Shown in pieces: positions 48,274 through 62,100 of a stretch of DNA of 64,000 nt. Under the pieces are notes generated by a model. The model was not told the origin of the DNA and did no database searches. It worked only from the letters and a program-made list of their open reading frames with translations. A program made the translations under genes and the position numbers. The stretch is from Rhizophlyctis rosea (Eukaryota > Chytridiomycota > Chytridiomycetes > Rhizophlyctidales > Rhizophlyctidaceae), in assembly GCA_027596075.1 (NCBI GenBank), contig JADGJC010000209.1, forward strand, positions 1 to 64,000. The letters run 5' to 3'. Within the stretch, counting starts at the first letter, position 1, and every line of letters begins with the position of its first letter.

Positions 48274-48574
48274 ATTGGATTTGGAGTTTGCACGACTGGG
48301 TCTGAATTTGTTCACTCGAGCTCAACGCGGTCTTGGTGGTTGTTGGACTTCAACGTTGTGTCGATTGAAAAGTGGAGAAGGTAAGTATGAAGGAAATCAA
48401 TTCAAACAGGCCCGATGATATCCACCACGCTTGACTCCATGAGTCACCCGGGTCTGCAGGACGGAGGGGTTTCCCTCGGGTGACAGAAGCTCCGAAAACC
48501 CCTCAACCTGAAACTTTCTCCCACCCCAAAACTTCAGAAGTCATCTCATCTGTGGTTTGAAAAGGGCAACTGCC
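48274..48574. other. Divergent promoter region, Rdx gene and INTS2
   Basis: About 300 bases separate the two start codons, so the genes probably share a compact bidirectional promoter. No motif stands out. Confidence 0.45.
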
Positions 48575-51500
48575 ATGTCGGGGCAAGAGATATTGATCAG
48601 GGTTTTAGAGCAAGGGCAAGGCGGTCAACGCATATTGCGCTTGTTACCTTCGCTGCTCTCCAGTTATGAAGACCCAAGCAACATACCTCCTGAAAGGCTC
48701 GCAACACTTCCTACGGAACAGGTGACATACCACAAGTTATAATGCCTTTTGCGACAGCATACCAACAACAAATCGTCGCCAGCTTCATATGGTTGCCGGC
48801 TACTTACAGACAGACTGGACCGCACTGGCGTCATATTTCAAAGGTCTATCTCAAAGAAGTCCGCTGGTAAGGCCATATTGTTTATGGATCACAGAACTAG
48901 ACCGGCCCACTCTTAGAACCAACAGGAAGAACTTGTTCCTTCGTCCATAACGTCTCCATATGACAGCAGAACTCGGTGTGTGGACACTCTCAATATGTTT
49001 TTTGACAGCGAAAGCAATCGTATTGACAAGGAAGTCCAGGCTTGTCATGCAGGAAATCTGGCGCATGGAACAGGCACTCCTTGACTGTATTCAATACGAA
49101 TCATATCGCATTCAACAGGGCAATGCAAAGGATCAAGCAGCAGAACCAAGTCCAATGCCCCCCGACCCTCCCGAGTCTTTGTTCCTTAGTGAAGACAAAG
49201 ATTTCCTAGAAGTTCTCTGGATCCTTTCTTGCTGCGCCATCAATTTACCAGACTTGCTACCTACCAAGGTATCGCTGGGACTGAGCTTATGTTGCAATTT
49301 CAGAAGCATTGAGCAAATGTTATGTCCGTTCATCATCCAGAGACTTGTTCGTACTTTGCTTTTCACAAAAATCGGTTCGGATTTGATAACATGGTTGGCT
49401 GCTAACACAGATGAATTTGAAGAGGTGGAGTGTTCTGACATGCTACCTCCTCCATCCCATATAGTCTGATAAACAAACCGATGTTTCCCCAGGCAGTATC
49501 TTCACTCTTAGCGGTGGCAACAGCAACCGAGGTTGGGCGACAGGATGCACTTTCAATCATTAAGGCACTTTCCACGTTTGTTCCGGAGCAAGCTTTTGTA
49601 TTCCGTGACCATGTCGTGAAAACCGGCATGTTTCCGGGTCTGATAATGGATTTGACGTCGTCCTTCTGTCATGATGAGGTAATATTGGCCGCCCATCAGT
49701 CACTATCTAAGCTCGCCTAACTTATCCGAATTAGATCAATTTTCTCAATAGTTGGTTCGGATCGAATACTCAGGGAAGATTGCAACCTGGGCCGCAACTC
49801 TCCGAGAAGTTGAAAGCGGTCAAGGTTAGAGTATTTCAGTCATTCGGAAATAAGGTAAACGAAGATTCCTGCATGCGGGGCTGCGTGCGCTCTCATGCAT
49901 CGGTGGATCTGAGCGAATTTTGCAGGCCAGCAATTTGGAGGCAGAGACATCTTCGTGGTTGCGCGTGCTAGCTGGGCTGAGTGGGTTGTATCGAGTGGAG
50001 TTTACGAAGGAGGAGTTGCAATTCGTTTTGAAAGTAGTGACCGACACGAGGAATGAACGGTATGTGACTTTTGCGCGGACCAAGACATATGTTGTATCGT
50101 ATTGCGGGCACCAAACGCATCCCAGTGTGTCACGATTAGGAGTCTGTTTCCTTGTTCTATGTGGCGATCAATACTCTGCCATAGATAAGGTGAGATGTAT
50201 CAGCAACTGAGGGCGGTCGCCGGTTTGTTTACCGGACATTTGTTTATATTTACGCCGGATTGTTTACGTCTAGATTGCGTTCATAGCAACGCTGAAGGAG
50301 TTGCTGCAGTCAGAACATTCCGAGCTTTCACTCATGCTTGGTGTATTCTTTCGCACGAACCAATTGAACGAAATCGAGAGATGGATACGGAACGTCTTGG
50401 CCATCCAAGTCCACTTATGTACGATGATGCAGATCCCTGTCCCAAATGACACTCCTTGACGAGGTTTTCTTTTGCAGCCGCCACAAGCTTGAAGCACACT
50501 CAGGAGATCTTCAATCGTATATTCAGCGATGCAAAATTGGCACAGCATGCATTGAACTTGCATCGGTCGACGGTGAGTTCACCTCCATCTACATCACTGA
50601 ATGGTGCTAAGAGTTGTGTCTCCACCTGTTGCCGCTAGATATCCACGGACATCCGATCGTTGGAAGTCACTGTGGTGTATCATCTGATGCGAGGAGATGT
50701 TTTTGTGCATGGCAAGGTCGACGTACGACAGTGGATGTACCAACACCTATTGGAGGCCAGCTTACCTCTCCCGCCGCTCTTGCCGGACTTGATTCAAGCA
50801 TATGTTGAATGGTGAGGTAACATTATGATAGTTGATGCGTGCAGATCATTGATGGCGACCACAGCTGCCTCCGAAATCCATCAATGAGCAAAATTACCGA
50901 CATCGACATCTCAAAGGCTCTTGCAAATCGAGCAACAATCACACTATCACAAGTTCTAGTTCTATTTTACGTTCTTCTTTACAATCGCATGGATATGGAC
51001 AATCGGCGACATTGGATTGCCATGCATCCTTCAAAGCGGCAGAAGATTCAAAGTAAGCGATGCGTGATGGTTTGTAGAGCAAATCTGTCTAATCTGAAGT
51101 TTCGACATGAAGCATCAAAATATCCTGAATCGATGTTGGATGGCCTGCGACTACGTCAAACTGTGAGATGTGCTGAGGGTTTGTCGGGTGGAGAGGCCAT
51201 GCGCGTCATCGCGCGCAAGCTCGTGGCCTTGGTGTCCTCGCAGTTCCCGCATGTTTTGAATGTGAGAACCTTATTTGATGAGGAAAATATGAAGCAAAGG
51301 TCAGGCGGGCCCACGTCCTCAAATATGTCTGTTGTAACCATTGCTCCCCGTTTACAGGGATGAGGTGGCCCCAACACAGAATCGGTCTGTTGTAAGCGGT
51401 GTAGCCGGTGTGGTGGGGAGTATGGAACAGATGGAAAATGCTGCAACTGTCCTATGGAATTTTGAGAGCCGTCCGGCTGAATCATTGGCTGGTATGAATA

Positions 51501-53211
51501 CTATCCTGCAACCCGCAATAATGAGGAAATCGGTTTTCTAAGCGTTTGTTTACAGTCCTGGAAACGCTCGTTTCTTTGAAACCTGAAGAGATTTCCCCAC
51601 ACCTGGATATCATAGCGGCACAATTGCCCCCATTCATATTGGGTGATAAGTAAGTGTCACCAAATGCCGTTCAGCACGTGAGGATTATTGTCTTATGCAC
51701 ACATATAGGAAAGAACCTGCTGTAGCTGACCATTTTGAAAAGCTTTGGCGCTCCTTGAATACGATAAGACCAAGGGAACTGTGGCTGAAGACTGTCAACT
51801 CTTGGCGGTCGGTGGAACAAGGCCGCGGGTGAGATATTGTACACGACAACTTCATTCTCAACGTTTTGGCTGACTCCGCAACCTCCAGAGGATACGATCA
51901 GGCAGATCTGGAGTTTGATCCATTGCTACTCTTTCGATGTAACCCGAAGATTTTCAGAAATCCTGTCCTGTTCAAGATATTCCTGACAGTAAGCACTTTA
52001 AATGACCTATAAAATCGTCAAAAATTTTATGAATCAATCTCCGTAGATGCTGGATAACTACCTTGTTGCTTCGCGTGCACGAATGACGCGGCAGTTTTGG
52101 AGTCAAGTGGGCGGGAATGAGGTAAGTTGAAGCTGCGCTGACTGAGTTTTGTGCGTTCTGACAAGACTTATCATTTCAGAAAGCGGAAATCACTGAGGCG
52201 CATCTGAACACTTTGATCATGACTCAAGAAGCTGGTGCCATCCAGATGCTGATGGAAATATGCCGACAAAAGCCAGAAGATGAGGCCGATCCAGGTTGGA
52301 TTTTCCGTAACGACTGGTGGTGGACTTTTATCTAACGCCCACATCACAGGAGTCCTGCCGAAGATCCGGCAAACTGCAACCTTCTTCATGCATCACATGT
52401 TCATCGAGAAGGGCGGAGCGGTCTTCATCAAACTCATTCATTTCCAAACATATCCACAAGATTTGATTCCGATGATGGTGAAGCATGTGCCGTCAATGTG
52501 TGAGTTGACGATAGGGTTATCTGGGGTCGATGGAACTTGGTAGGGAAAGAATGAATCATTGAACTTCATTCTCTCTTGCTGCTCCCAGATGTTTGTTTCG
52601 ACTTCACCCCGGAACTTATCAACCAGCCTCAAATCGAGAAGCAAATTTTTGGTCTCGCGCTTGCAGCGGAGCTGTGCCGACAATACCCGCTTGAAAACAC
52701 GTATGTGCAACCTCCAAATATGATACGCTTTCTTGGTTTCTCAATGTTGGTTTCTCGATGCTAAAATATTTTCATTGGAATAGCCTGGCAATAGCCAAAA
52801 ACGTTTTGCTGCCAAAGATCCAGTCCCTCTTGTCGCCTGTGCTCAACCTGAAACTTATCCTGGCCCAGTGGACAGCTGGCAATTGGGATGTTGCAGCTCC
52901 ACCTATGCCTCCAGCTTCCAGAATTATGGAAATATTTCCTATTGCGGTGACATTATGCAAAGCCTTTCCTGATTTGAAAGCGGCGCTGCTCCCGCCATTA
53001 GAAGGTGACCATCTTTCTATAGCAATTCATGACCTCGTCATTCACTCATTTCACTTCCACCACAGAGATGGAGTCACTCACGATACCTTCAGAGCTTCCC
53101 ATAGCAAGCGACGCCCTTTCAGGTCGCACCGTGCCGGAGTGGCTGCACAACTTAGTCAAACTAGCATCGCGCACTAGAGAGCAGTTAGCTGCGATTGTAA
53201 CGCGCCAATAG
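48575..53211 (+). CDS. INTS2: Integrator complex subunit 2
   Basis: Helical-repeat scaffold of the Integrator complex, which cleaves nascent snRNAs and attenuates transcription at RNA polymerase II. The start ATG at 48575 gives MSGQEILIRVLEQGQGG. Many short introns interrupt the gene, and I did not resolve every junction in 48740-49000. Recognisable blocks follow the animal protein in order: RQDALSIIKALSTFVPEQAF and GMFPGLIMDLTSSF (about 49535-49680), FTKEELQFVLKVVTDTRNER (about 50000), ANRATITLSQVLVLFYVLLY (about 50920-50980), KTVNSWRSVEQ (about 51790), DLEFDPLLLFRCNPKIFRNP (about 51905-51965), GAIQMLMEIC, IPMMVKHVPSM, CFDFTPELINQPQIEKQIFG (about 52590-52650) and AVTLCKAFPDLKAALLPPL. The last exon ends in REQLAAIVTRQ. 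Family assignment is firm from block order; exon boundaries are partial. Confidence 0.85.
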
Positions 53212-53266
53212 CATTTACAGTCAACACGATACAAAATTATGTTGAGCATATGCAATGCAAATCTTC

Positions 53267-56200
53267 CTACTCGCTAATCTCCCCTTCCTCCATCCCATCG
53301 TAACCCTCCTGCTGAATATGCTGCCGCAAACGAATTTTCGGTAGTTGCCCATACTTGTTGGTCACCCCAGGAATCTCCGTGTTCCGCTTGGTCTTCTTGA
53401 TCCGGGGTTTCAAATCCTCCCCATGCTCGTCCCGACTTCGACCCTTCCCTTTGCCCCTGGCACTACTACTACCGACGTAATCATCCTCTTCCTCATCGGG
53501 AGAAGGCGACCGCTTCCGTTTCGGCGTCCTCCCCACATCCACCTCCGGCTCCTCTTCCACCTCATCTTCCGACATGAACATGAGATCACCCCCTGGAACC
53601 AGTTCCTCAATCTTCGCATCAAAGATTTTCTTCATCTCCACCGCGTCATTGTAAACCCATGACCCCTCCTGGTTGTACTGCATTGCATTGGCAAACATCA
53701 GGTGGAAGTCGTCGATGAAGGCTTGCGGCGTTTTGTAGTAGGGAAATTTGATGCGGTGTTGAATCATGTCGAGAGCGATAGGCGATTTGATAAGGATATA
53801 GTAGTCGGGGTATACTTTTTTGTCCGGGAGGGAGAGGAAGAGATCGGTGCGCGCACGGGTCATGCTGAATGATGTTGGTTGTTTCGTCAGGATTTTTTAT
53901 TCATGAGCGACTAAATAAGATGGACTTACCCATTCTCCTCAACGGTCGCCCCCATGACAGCTTCGTAACACGAATTGAAAACGCGCGTCAAGGCTTTGCG
54001 AACGCGTGGTGAGACCGTATCAGGCTCATCCGGATCAACCCCCGCGAACTTCCGCTTGCGACCCCGCTTTGCTGGTGTTTCTGACGCATCATCCCCGACT
54101 TTAACCTTCGGTTTCCGCCCACGCTTCTTTGGCCCTGCAGGTGTTTCTGGCAGAGCAGACGGCCCAGACTCCCCAATCATGTCCGCTTCGTCCCCAATGT
54201 CGATGACGTTTGCCTTCGCTTTCGGAGGACGACCCCGCCTTTGGGCAGGAGGACTCGGTTCCTCACCCTCATCATATGCATTTTCCCTCCTTTTAGCCCG
54301 CGCCGCGTCCTTCGCCCGACGAGCAACATCTTCCAATTCCCTTTCCTCCTCCTCGTCCTCCTCCTCGTCCCCCTCCTCTGGCTGTTCCTGACGCTCCTTC
54401 TTCAAACGTTTCTTCTCCTCCCGCTTCTCCTTCCGAGCCCGCTTCTTTGCAATGTATCCCTCCACATCACCCTCGTCCAGAGCATTCAACCATTGTTCTT
54501 CATTGAGCCCATCATCGTAATGTACCGTAGCCCGTTTCCGCCCACCCCTTCCCAACGGTTCCTCAACTGTTGCCGTCCTTTCCTCCTCCACATTGATAGC
54601 CCGCAAGGCAGCCGGCAGCTCCTCCTCCGAGAGCAAACGTGGCAAGGGCCTCCCTTTATATGCTCTGGCCTCCAGTGCGTTCCGTTCTGCATCCATTTCA
54701 TTAAAAAGTATCTCTTCTTCTTCCGTACGGGCAAGGACCTCGTTCAACTGCTCGTCCGTCATCACTTCGTCGTCATCCGTGGCCTTATCATCCTCGTCCT
54801 CCCCGCCGAATAATGATCTCAGCAACTTTTCCCGTTCCATATCCGAAGTTTTGTTATCAAACTTTCCGGCTTGAATAACCTTTCCGTCCATATCCAGCTT
54901 CTGCTGCGCCCTCGCCAGGATGTTCTCTTCGACGGAATTGGCCGTGATAAGACGGAAGATGCGTACTTCTTTGGTCTGACCGATACGATGAGCACGATCT
55001 TGAGCCTGCAAATCCTGATGCGGATTCCTGGCGAATGCAAACATGAGATTTCGAGATCTGCCAAGAAAGTGCAAATCTGATTCTTACCAGTCGGAATCGA
55101 AAATGATCACAGTGTCCGCCGTTTGCAAGTTCAAACCCAGACCACCAGCCCTCGTACTCAAGAGGAAGATGAATGGCGGGTCCGCCCCGCGGTTGAACTC
55201 CTTAAGCATGTCCGTCCGTTCATCCGCCTTGGTGGATCCATCCAAACGCAAGAATTTCCATCCCTTTGACCTCACGTAATCCTCCATAACGTTCATGACC
55301 GCAGTCATTTGGAAGAAGATGAGAACACGATGACCGGTTCTGTAGAACTTTGGAAGGATACGTTCGAGAAGCTCGAACTTCCCGCTTACACGGTAAAGGT
55401 AGCGGGGATCGTCTCCGTTCGCCGCGATCAACGTGTCTTCCAACCCCTCAAAGACGTATGGATGGTTGCAAACTTTCCGGAATTGCATAACCAAGTTGTT
55501 CAAGGCCTTTTTCCTGTTTCATAAAATTGATGGGTAATCAATAACTGACTGAGGCATGCATGTTGGTTGCCACCGTACCTCATCGCCCCATCGCCAAAAC
55601 CTGTCTTATTCCCCCGAATTTGCTCGTACAAAGAATGCTGCAAGGCAGACATTCTGCACTTGATGACTTTCTCCACCTTGTCCGGCAACTCCGCCTCGAC
55701 ATCCTTTTTCAAACGTCTGAGCAAGAAAGGACGGAGAACTTTGTGCAGACGTTTGATGATCAGGAGTTGTTCTTCTTCGTTCAGCTGTTCGCTACTGGTC
55801 TGCGCGGCGTCTTTGGCAAACGGGGAACTGAACCATTCATCGAAACTTTTGACCGAGTTGAAGATTTTCGGCAGAATGAAATTCAAAATCGCCCAAAGCT
55901 CTTGGAGATCGTTCTGATAAGAAAGGCGCGTCAACATCTTGCCGCAGTTCCTCTTTTTGAAGGTTTATGCGGTCGGCACATGTGACATACCTGTAACGGA
56001 GTTCCCGTCAAAATTAGGCGGTACCGTGTGGTGTAATGCTGCACCAAAGTGGTGGACAGCTTGGACTCGGCATTCTTCATCCGATGACCTTCATCGATGA
56101 TCATGTACACCCACTTCAATTTGCTCAATGCCGCCTTATCTTTGATGATGTACTCGTACGTCGTGATGAGCACATTGAAATTTCCCTGCTTGACCTCCTC

Positions 56201-57989
56201 TCGCAGCTTCTTCCGTACATCTGGCCCACCCTTGAATACCACTTTCGTGACCGCCGGGGCCCACTTTTCAAATTCCAACACCCAATTCGTTAAAGTCGAC
56301 AGGGGAACGATGACGAGATACGGACCGTTTTGCTTCTTCTTTTCGATCAAATACGTGATGAGCGAAAGGGTCTGAATGGTTTTCCCAAGACCCATCTCGT
56401 CCGCCAGAATGCCGTTGAGCCGGTTATTGTACAACGATATCATCCACTGTAATCCCTTAATTTGATAATCCTTCAGCCTTCCCCCAACCAAAAGTGATGA
56501 CTGCTCCGTAACCGTTTCCTGAACCCGATGAGCCGCCCCGTAGTAGTCCAAGTTTTCCTCATCATCCTCCAAACTTTCACCGAAAACTGATGGGTCCGCT
56601 GCAATATCTGCTTTCTGATCTTGCAGAGCATTTGTCAGATTCTTCAAATACTGGTTCGTCTGTTCGACCAGATGGTGGACACGGGTATCCTTCGTCTCCT
56701 TGATCAACTTCATATAAGCCTCTTCATCGTTCGCCTTGAGCGCTTGCAGACGCTCCTGAGAGATTTTCTGCAACCGCTTCTCCTCCTCCTTCGCCGCATT
56801 CAAATGGAACTTCGCGACCAAATTCCCAAGCCCCTTCGCTCTCTTACGCTGCTCGGTATGGACATGAAGCATGTGAGTGCCATGTGTAACAATGGATGTG
56901 ACGTATTCCGTGTGCCGTCCCCGTTCCCTCTTTTCCCGCTCCGCCCTCTGATTCCGTTCCTGCTTTTCCGTCTGACGAGCTTCACGCAACGATTGCCTTT
57001 TCATCCGTCGGAAGGAGCTGCGATCGACTGCCGTCGCTAAGGTTGTGGATTTGCTGATGGAGTGGACGATCATCGCTCGAAGCTGCCTTTGCCTTTCCAG
57101 TAATTTCAAAGACTTCAGCTCAATGAGCGCTTTGAGCTTCAGACCATCATTGGACAGGTTAGCCGGGAGGTTTTCAAGCTCCTCGATACGCCTTTGTATT
57201 CGGGCCTGTCTCAGATCTTCCTGTTCTCTCAAAAGGGCGTGTGCATCGATGCCCATTGGCATAGCACTTGGGACAATGAGGCGTTGCTGAAGTTCTGTCC
57301 GACTGATCTTCTTTTGAAGGATGCAATGGGGTAAGGACGAGGAGCTGACGGCAAAGGTACCGAGGGACGTGTCTACTTGAGCGGTTTGTTGTTGGTCGCG
57401 CGCATTGTAGGCCGTCTCCACAATCTTCTGTGCCACCTGACTCTTATTCCCATCCATCGGATTAGGTGGCGGATTGCGTAAGAATGCGGGATCGAAGACG
57501 ACTTGTTGCAAGTGCTCAGGAATGGGTTTGTTGGTGGAAATCATTTTGAACATGTATATCTGCCACCGCAACGCCTGCAACTGTTGCTGAGTGAAGGGGC
57601 CACTGATTGCTCCCTGGGTATTGTTGGTTGCAGGTGTGTTTGCAGATTCTCGGTCCGTTGTGGACTGCGAAGCGACGAAGCCGGCCGTTGGCGCTGTTGT
57701 TGACGGCGTTGGTTGTGGTTGTGGTTGTGTTGGTGCATTTGGTGTCGACCAAGATGCGGAAGCGGCAGAGTTCTGAAGCTGTTGCTTTCCCACCGCGTTG
57801 TAATATCGGAAGGCTGCTAATAGCTTTGCGTATTCTGGACTGTTTGCTTCCGTGGCACCTTGCTTCTGCATATTGGCTGCTGTCTATGAAATTGAATCTT
57901 AATATGCGGCCATAGCTGGAACTATTGTGAAGTTAACAACATACTGCCAGCATTGCCTTCACTCGCTCTTCCGTAAGTTGCCCGTTCAT
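53267..57989 (-). CDS. SWI/SNF-type chromatin-remodelling ATPase (Snf2/Sth1)
   Basis: Catalytic subunit of a SWI/SNF or RSC-type complex. Six exons: 57989-57945, 57883-55991, 55913-55579, 55513-55088, 55027-53930 and 53864-53267, giving 1464 residues. Domains in order are: a QLQ motif (about 109-145, [17 protein letters not shown]), an HSA region (about 325-420), the SNF2 ATPase with [11 protein letters not shown] (about 514) and DEGHRMKN (about 613), helicase C with [13 protein letters not shown], a SnAC-like acidic/basic stretch, AT-hook-like motifs ([23 protein letters not shown]), and a C-terminal bromodomain ([40 protein letters not shown]). This order matches Snf2/Sth1/Brahma, and the sequence alone does not separate SWI/SNF from RSC. 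Its stop is 55 bases from the INTS2 stop, so the 3' ends probably overlap. Confidence 0.95.
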
Positions 57990-59128
57990 GTTTGCGTTGT
58001 TCAGGCTATACTGACTTTCTCAGCACCTGTTTGCGACCCCGAGCTGAGCGAAAAGGACAGAAAGGATAAGTTGACAGCGACAGCACGAACGCTGTGAGTG
58101 GAATGCCCAAATAGAATACCTAGTTGAAGTAGCCCACGAGATGTTTGCTGTAGTGATGGAGTGAGATCCCACGAGCACGTTGCGCAGCACAACTTTGAAG
58201 TCCGAAAGTGTATTCAAAAATGGTGGGAGTTTGTTGAGCGTTTTCAGTGCAGTGGCCACAATTTACAAAAGACTTCCCAGTCCGGCTGGCCGCAGGTGGC
58301 CAAGCATCAATCTTCCAATTTCGAATTAATAAAGCGGCGTACAAATTGGGCAATTGCAACGCTTTACTGCGTAAGCTGGCTTGCTGTAAGTCATGTGATA
58401 CAGACGCGGGCGCCGCGGGCTTGCCGGGTCGCATGTGGCCCGGCCCGTTCCAAATTTTGATATCGGATTATGTAAGCGATACGCTATCTCCCACAGGAGA
58501 TAATCGAAGTTGCACTGGTCAACAGAGCACTGTTCCAGTCAGATAAAGTATTGTCAACGGGTGACATTATCGCACTGGATTCCAGTTCACCGGGTCTCAT
58601 TCCAGATCTGCGGACGGTCCGTGGCCGTCCGTTGCCTCAGCAGTGTGGGTATGGGACCAGCAAATGTCTCCCGCATAGCAGACGGTTTCAGGCCACCAGT
58701 TCGAAGGGTCCGCCGGGTGGGGAGGTGATGAGCGGGACGATACTGCCCAAAAATTTACGCTGATATATGGCGCAGATGCACACATGATAGTGGGATTGCA
58801 TGTGAACGCATCTATCGCGAATTGATGCCGGGCTTTAGGACTTTGGGATTGTAAGCGCATCGCAAGCCTTGTTTGCTGTTTGTACCCCGCCCCCTCCTTG
58901 AATGTCAATAAAAATAGTCCCCCGTCAACGTGTCCCCCATTCGGCCCTCCAGTTTCCTCCCTTGCTGTCATACTTCCATCAGGATTCACGGGTGGATCCA
59001 CCCTTCTACATCCTGGCCGCCGCATTCGCATTTACACACATATAACCCGCATCGTCTTTGAGTAGCGGTCCTCTCATAAAATATCATATCTCCTTCTTTC
59101 ACCTTTGTAGCGAGTTCTTATAGCGAAA
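57990..59128. promoter_or_regulatory. Divergent promoter region, SNF2-type gene and nitrite reductase
   Basis: About 1.1 kb without a gene. At 58485-58502 there is a 7-base inverted repeat, TATCTCC and GGAGATA, with a four-base spacer. It overlaps AGATAA at 58499-58504, which fits the HGATAR consensus of fungal nitrogen-regulating GATA factors (AreA/Nit2 family). Placement about 630 bases upstream of nitrite reductase makes nitrogen control plausible. This is inference from one site. Confidence 0.35.
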
Positions 59129-62100
59129 ATGGCAAGTCAAGAATTTGATCAATGGAAGTCGTCAGTCGGAGGGTGAGTAGCAGGTGGTGGTTGCATTTGT
59201 TTACATGTGATTCTTCATGGCAACGAGCAAAGGATGGTAACCTTACATCTTGTATACAGAGACGTTGCCCCCCCTTCGGTAACAATATCGGATTCCCCGG
59301 CCCTTCCATCATCAGAATCTTCAACATCTATCACCGAAACATCAATCCCCGCCGAATTTTCCAACAATGCTGCAACATCCAGTGCAACAAACAAGCTACC
59401 CATCATTGTCATCGGTGGGTGATTTCCTTTCCGGCTGACGAGCATCATGATACCCTGTCTTTCACACCAATCCTCATATTGCTCCACTTCAACAGGATTG
59501 GGAATGGTTGGCCTCCGATTTTGCGAGAAGCTCCTTGAATACGATACCGAGCAAAAATACCGCCTGGTCGTTTTCGGAGAAGAGCCCCACCTTGCCTACA
59601 ACCGCGTCGCCCTCACCAGCTACTTTGGCCATCGCTCCATCACCGACATGCTTATGGTAGAAGCATCCTGGTACGGCGAAAACAAACTCGAGCTCCACCT
59701 CGGCGATTTGGTCACCCATGTCGACACCAAAAACAAATGCATCACTTCCTCAAAAGGTCTTCACATGAAGTACCACAAGCTCGTCTTCGCCACTGGTTCC
59801 AAAGCATTCGTCCCGCCCCTCAAGGGCAAGGAGAAGAAGGGTGTCTTCGTGTACCGGACGGTCGAGGATCTTGAAAACATCATCGCCCATGCAGATGGGA
59901 AGAAGAATGCTGTGGTGATCGGGGGTGGTTTGTTGGGTCTTGAAGCGGCGAAGGCTTGTCACGATTTGGGACTTCGTACCAGCATTCTAGAACGGTCTCC
60001 TTGGTTGATGCGTCGTCAACTGGACAAGACGGCTGGTGATTTGCTTGCTGGTGAGATTGCGAAGTTGGGGTTATCGACAATCACGGGTTCGAACACGCGG
60101 GAGATTCTTTCCAAGACGGCGGATGGGAATGAGGTGACGTCAATCGCGGTTGACCGTATTTTGCCGGGCAAGCCAACGGAAAGCATCACGATTGAGACCG
60201 ATATGGTGGTGCTAAGTTGTGGTATCATTCCGCGAGATGATTTGGCAAAGGCGGCGGGACTCTCATGTTCGAGGCGGGGTGGGATCATTGTAGACGATCG
60301 TCTGCAAACCAGCAGCCCTGATGTCTTCGCGATTGGTGAATGTGTCCTCCACAACGATATGGTATACGGTTTAGGTAAGCACATTCGAACACACGCATGG
60401 GGTTTCATTGGCTAATAAGTTTGGAATTGCAGTCGCACCTGGTTACGATATGGCTGATGCAGTCGCTACCAACCTCTGCGGCGGCGACAAGGAGTTTACC
60501 GGTGCCGACATGTCCACCAAGTTGAAGCTTCTCGGCGTTCACGTTGCTTCCTTTGGAGACTACTTCGCCAGCGAAGCCATCGCCCGCCCAATCACCTTCT
60601 TCGACCCATTCAGCGGCATCTACAAACGACTCCTCCTCAACGACGACGGCTCTCGCCTTCTTGGTGGTATCTTGATCGGCGACACCAACGACTACGGCAA
60701 ATACCTCGCCCTTTCCAAATCCACCAAACCCCTCGAACTGAGTGCATCGGAGTTGCTCAACGGCGCGAAGAAGGCCGGCGGCAAAAAGGGCGAAGAAGGA
60801 GCCGGCGACGAAGAGCTTGAAGATGATGCCCAAGTCTGCTCGTGCAACAACGTCACCAAAGGCGCCATCGTCACCGCCATGCGCGAAAAGAAGCTTTGCA
60901 CCCTTGCCGACGTCAAAAAATGCACAAAGGCCGGCACGTCTTGCGGTGGTTGCATGCCCATCGTCACCGAGGTCTTCAACAAAGAGCTCGCGGCATCCGG
61001 CGGAAAGGTCGTACAGCATCTTTGCGAACACTTCCCCTACTCCCGCACCGAACTCTTCGAGATTTGCAAGATCAAGAAGATCCGCTCCTTCGCCGAGCTT
61101 CTCGGTTCTCACGGCAAAGGTCTGGGTTGTGAAACTTGCAAACCTTGCGTTGCCTCCATCCTCGCCTCCCTATACAACGACCACGTCCTTGAACAGCCCC
61201 TCGCCACTCTCCAAGACACCAACGACCGCTACCTCGCCAACATCCAACGCGACGGCACCTTCTCCGTTGTTCCTCGTATCGCCGGTGGTGAAGTTTCTCC
61301 TGAGGGGCTCATCATCATCGGTCAAATCGCCAAGGATTACGGCCTCTACACCAAGATCACCGGCGGTCAACGTATCGACATGTTCGGTGCCAAGAAGCAA
61401 GACCTTCCCGACATCTGGGAGCGTCTCGTCAAAGCGGGCTTCGAAACCGGTCACGCCTACGGCAAATCCCTTCGTACCGTCAAATCCTGCGTCGGTTCGG
61501 AATGGTGCCGTTACGGTATGCGCGACTCCGTCCGTTTCGCCATCCAGATCGAACACCGCTACAAGGGTCTCCGTGCGCCTCACAAAATCAAGTCCGCTGT
61601 CAGCGGTTGTATCCGTGAGTGTGCCGAAGCACAAAACAAGGACTTTGGGCTCATCGCGACGGACAAGGGCTACAACCTTTACGTGTGTGGTAATGGAGGG
61701 TCCAAGCCGAAGCACTCTGTTCTGTTGGCGGCGGAGATTCCGGAGGAACTTTGCATCAAGTACATTGATCGGTTCTTGATGTATTACGTTAGCACGGCAG
61801 ATAGGTTGACTCGGACGGCCAGGTGGTTGGAGAAGTTGCCGGGGGGTATCGAGTACTTGAAGGAAGTGGTGGTGGAAGACAAGCTGGGTATCGCGGAGGA
61901 GCTGGAGAAGCAGATGCAGTACATTGTCGACACCTACCAAGAGTACGTATCTTGAGCTTTCCTCATCTCCTTGATCGCAACTTTTGCTGACTCCGCCGCT
62001 CTCCTCTCTTTCAGCGAATGGAAAACCGTCGTTGATGACCCCGTTCGTCGCGCCGACTTCCGCCAATTCGTCAACACCGACGAAAGCGAACGCACCGTCG

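Noticed and set aside
60742..61779. 345-codon plus-strand frame inside nitrite reductase
   Set aside because: Ser/Pro/Thr-rich shadow of the real frame caused by biased third positions, with no independent signal.
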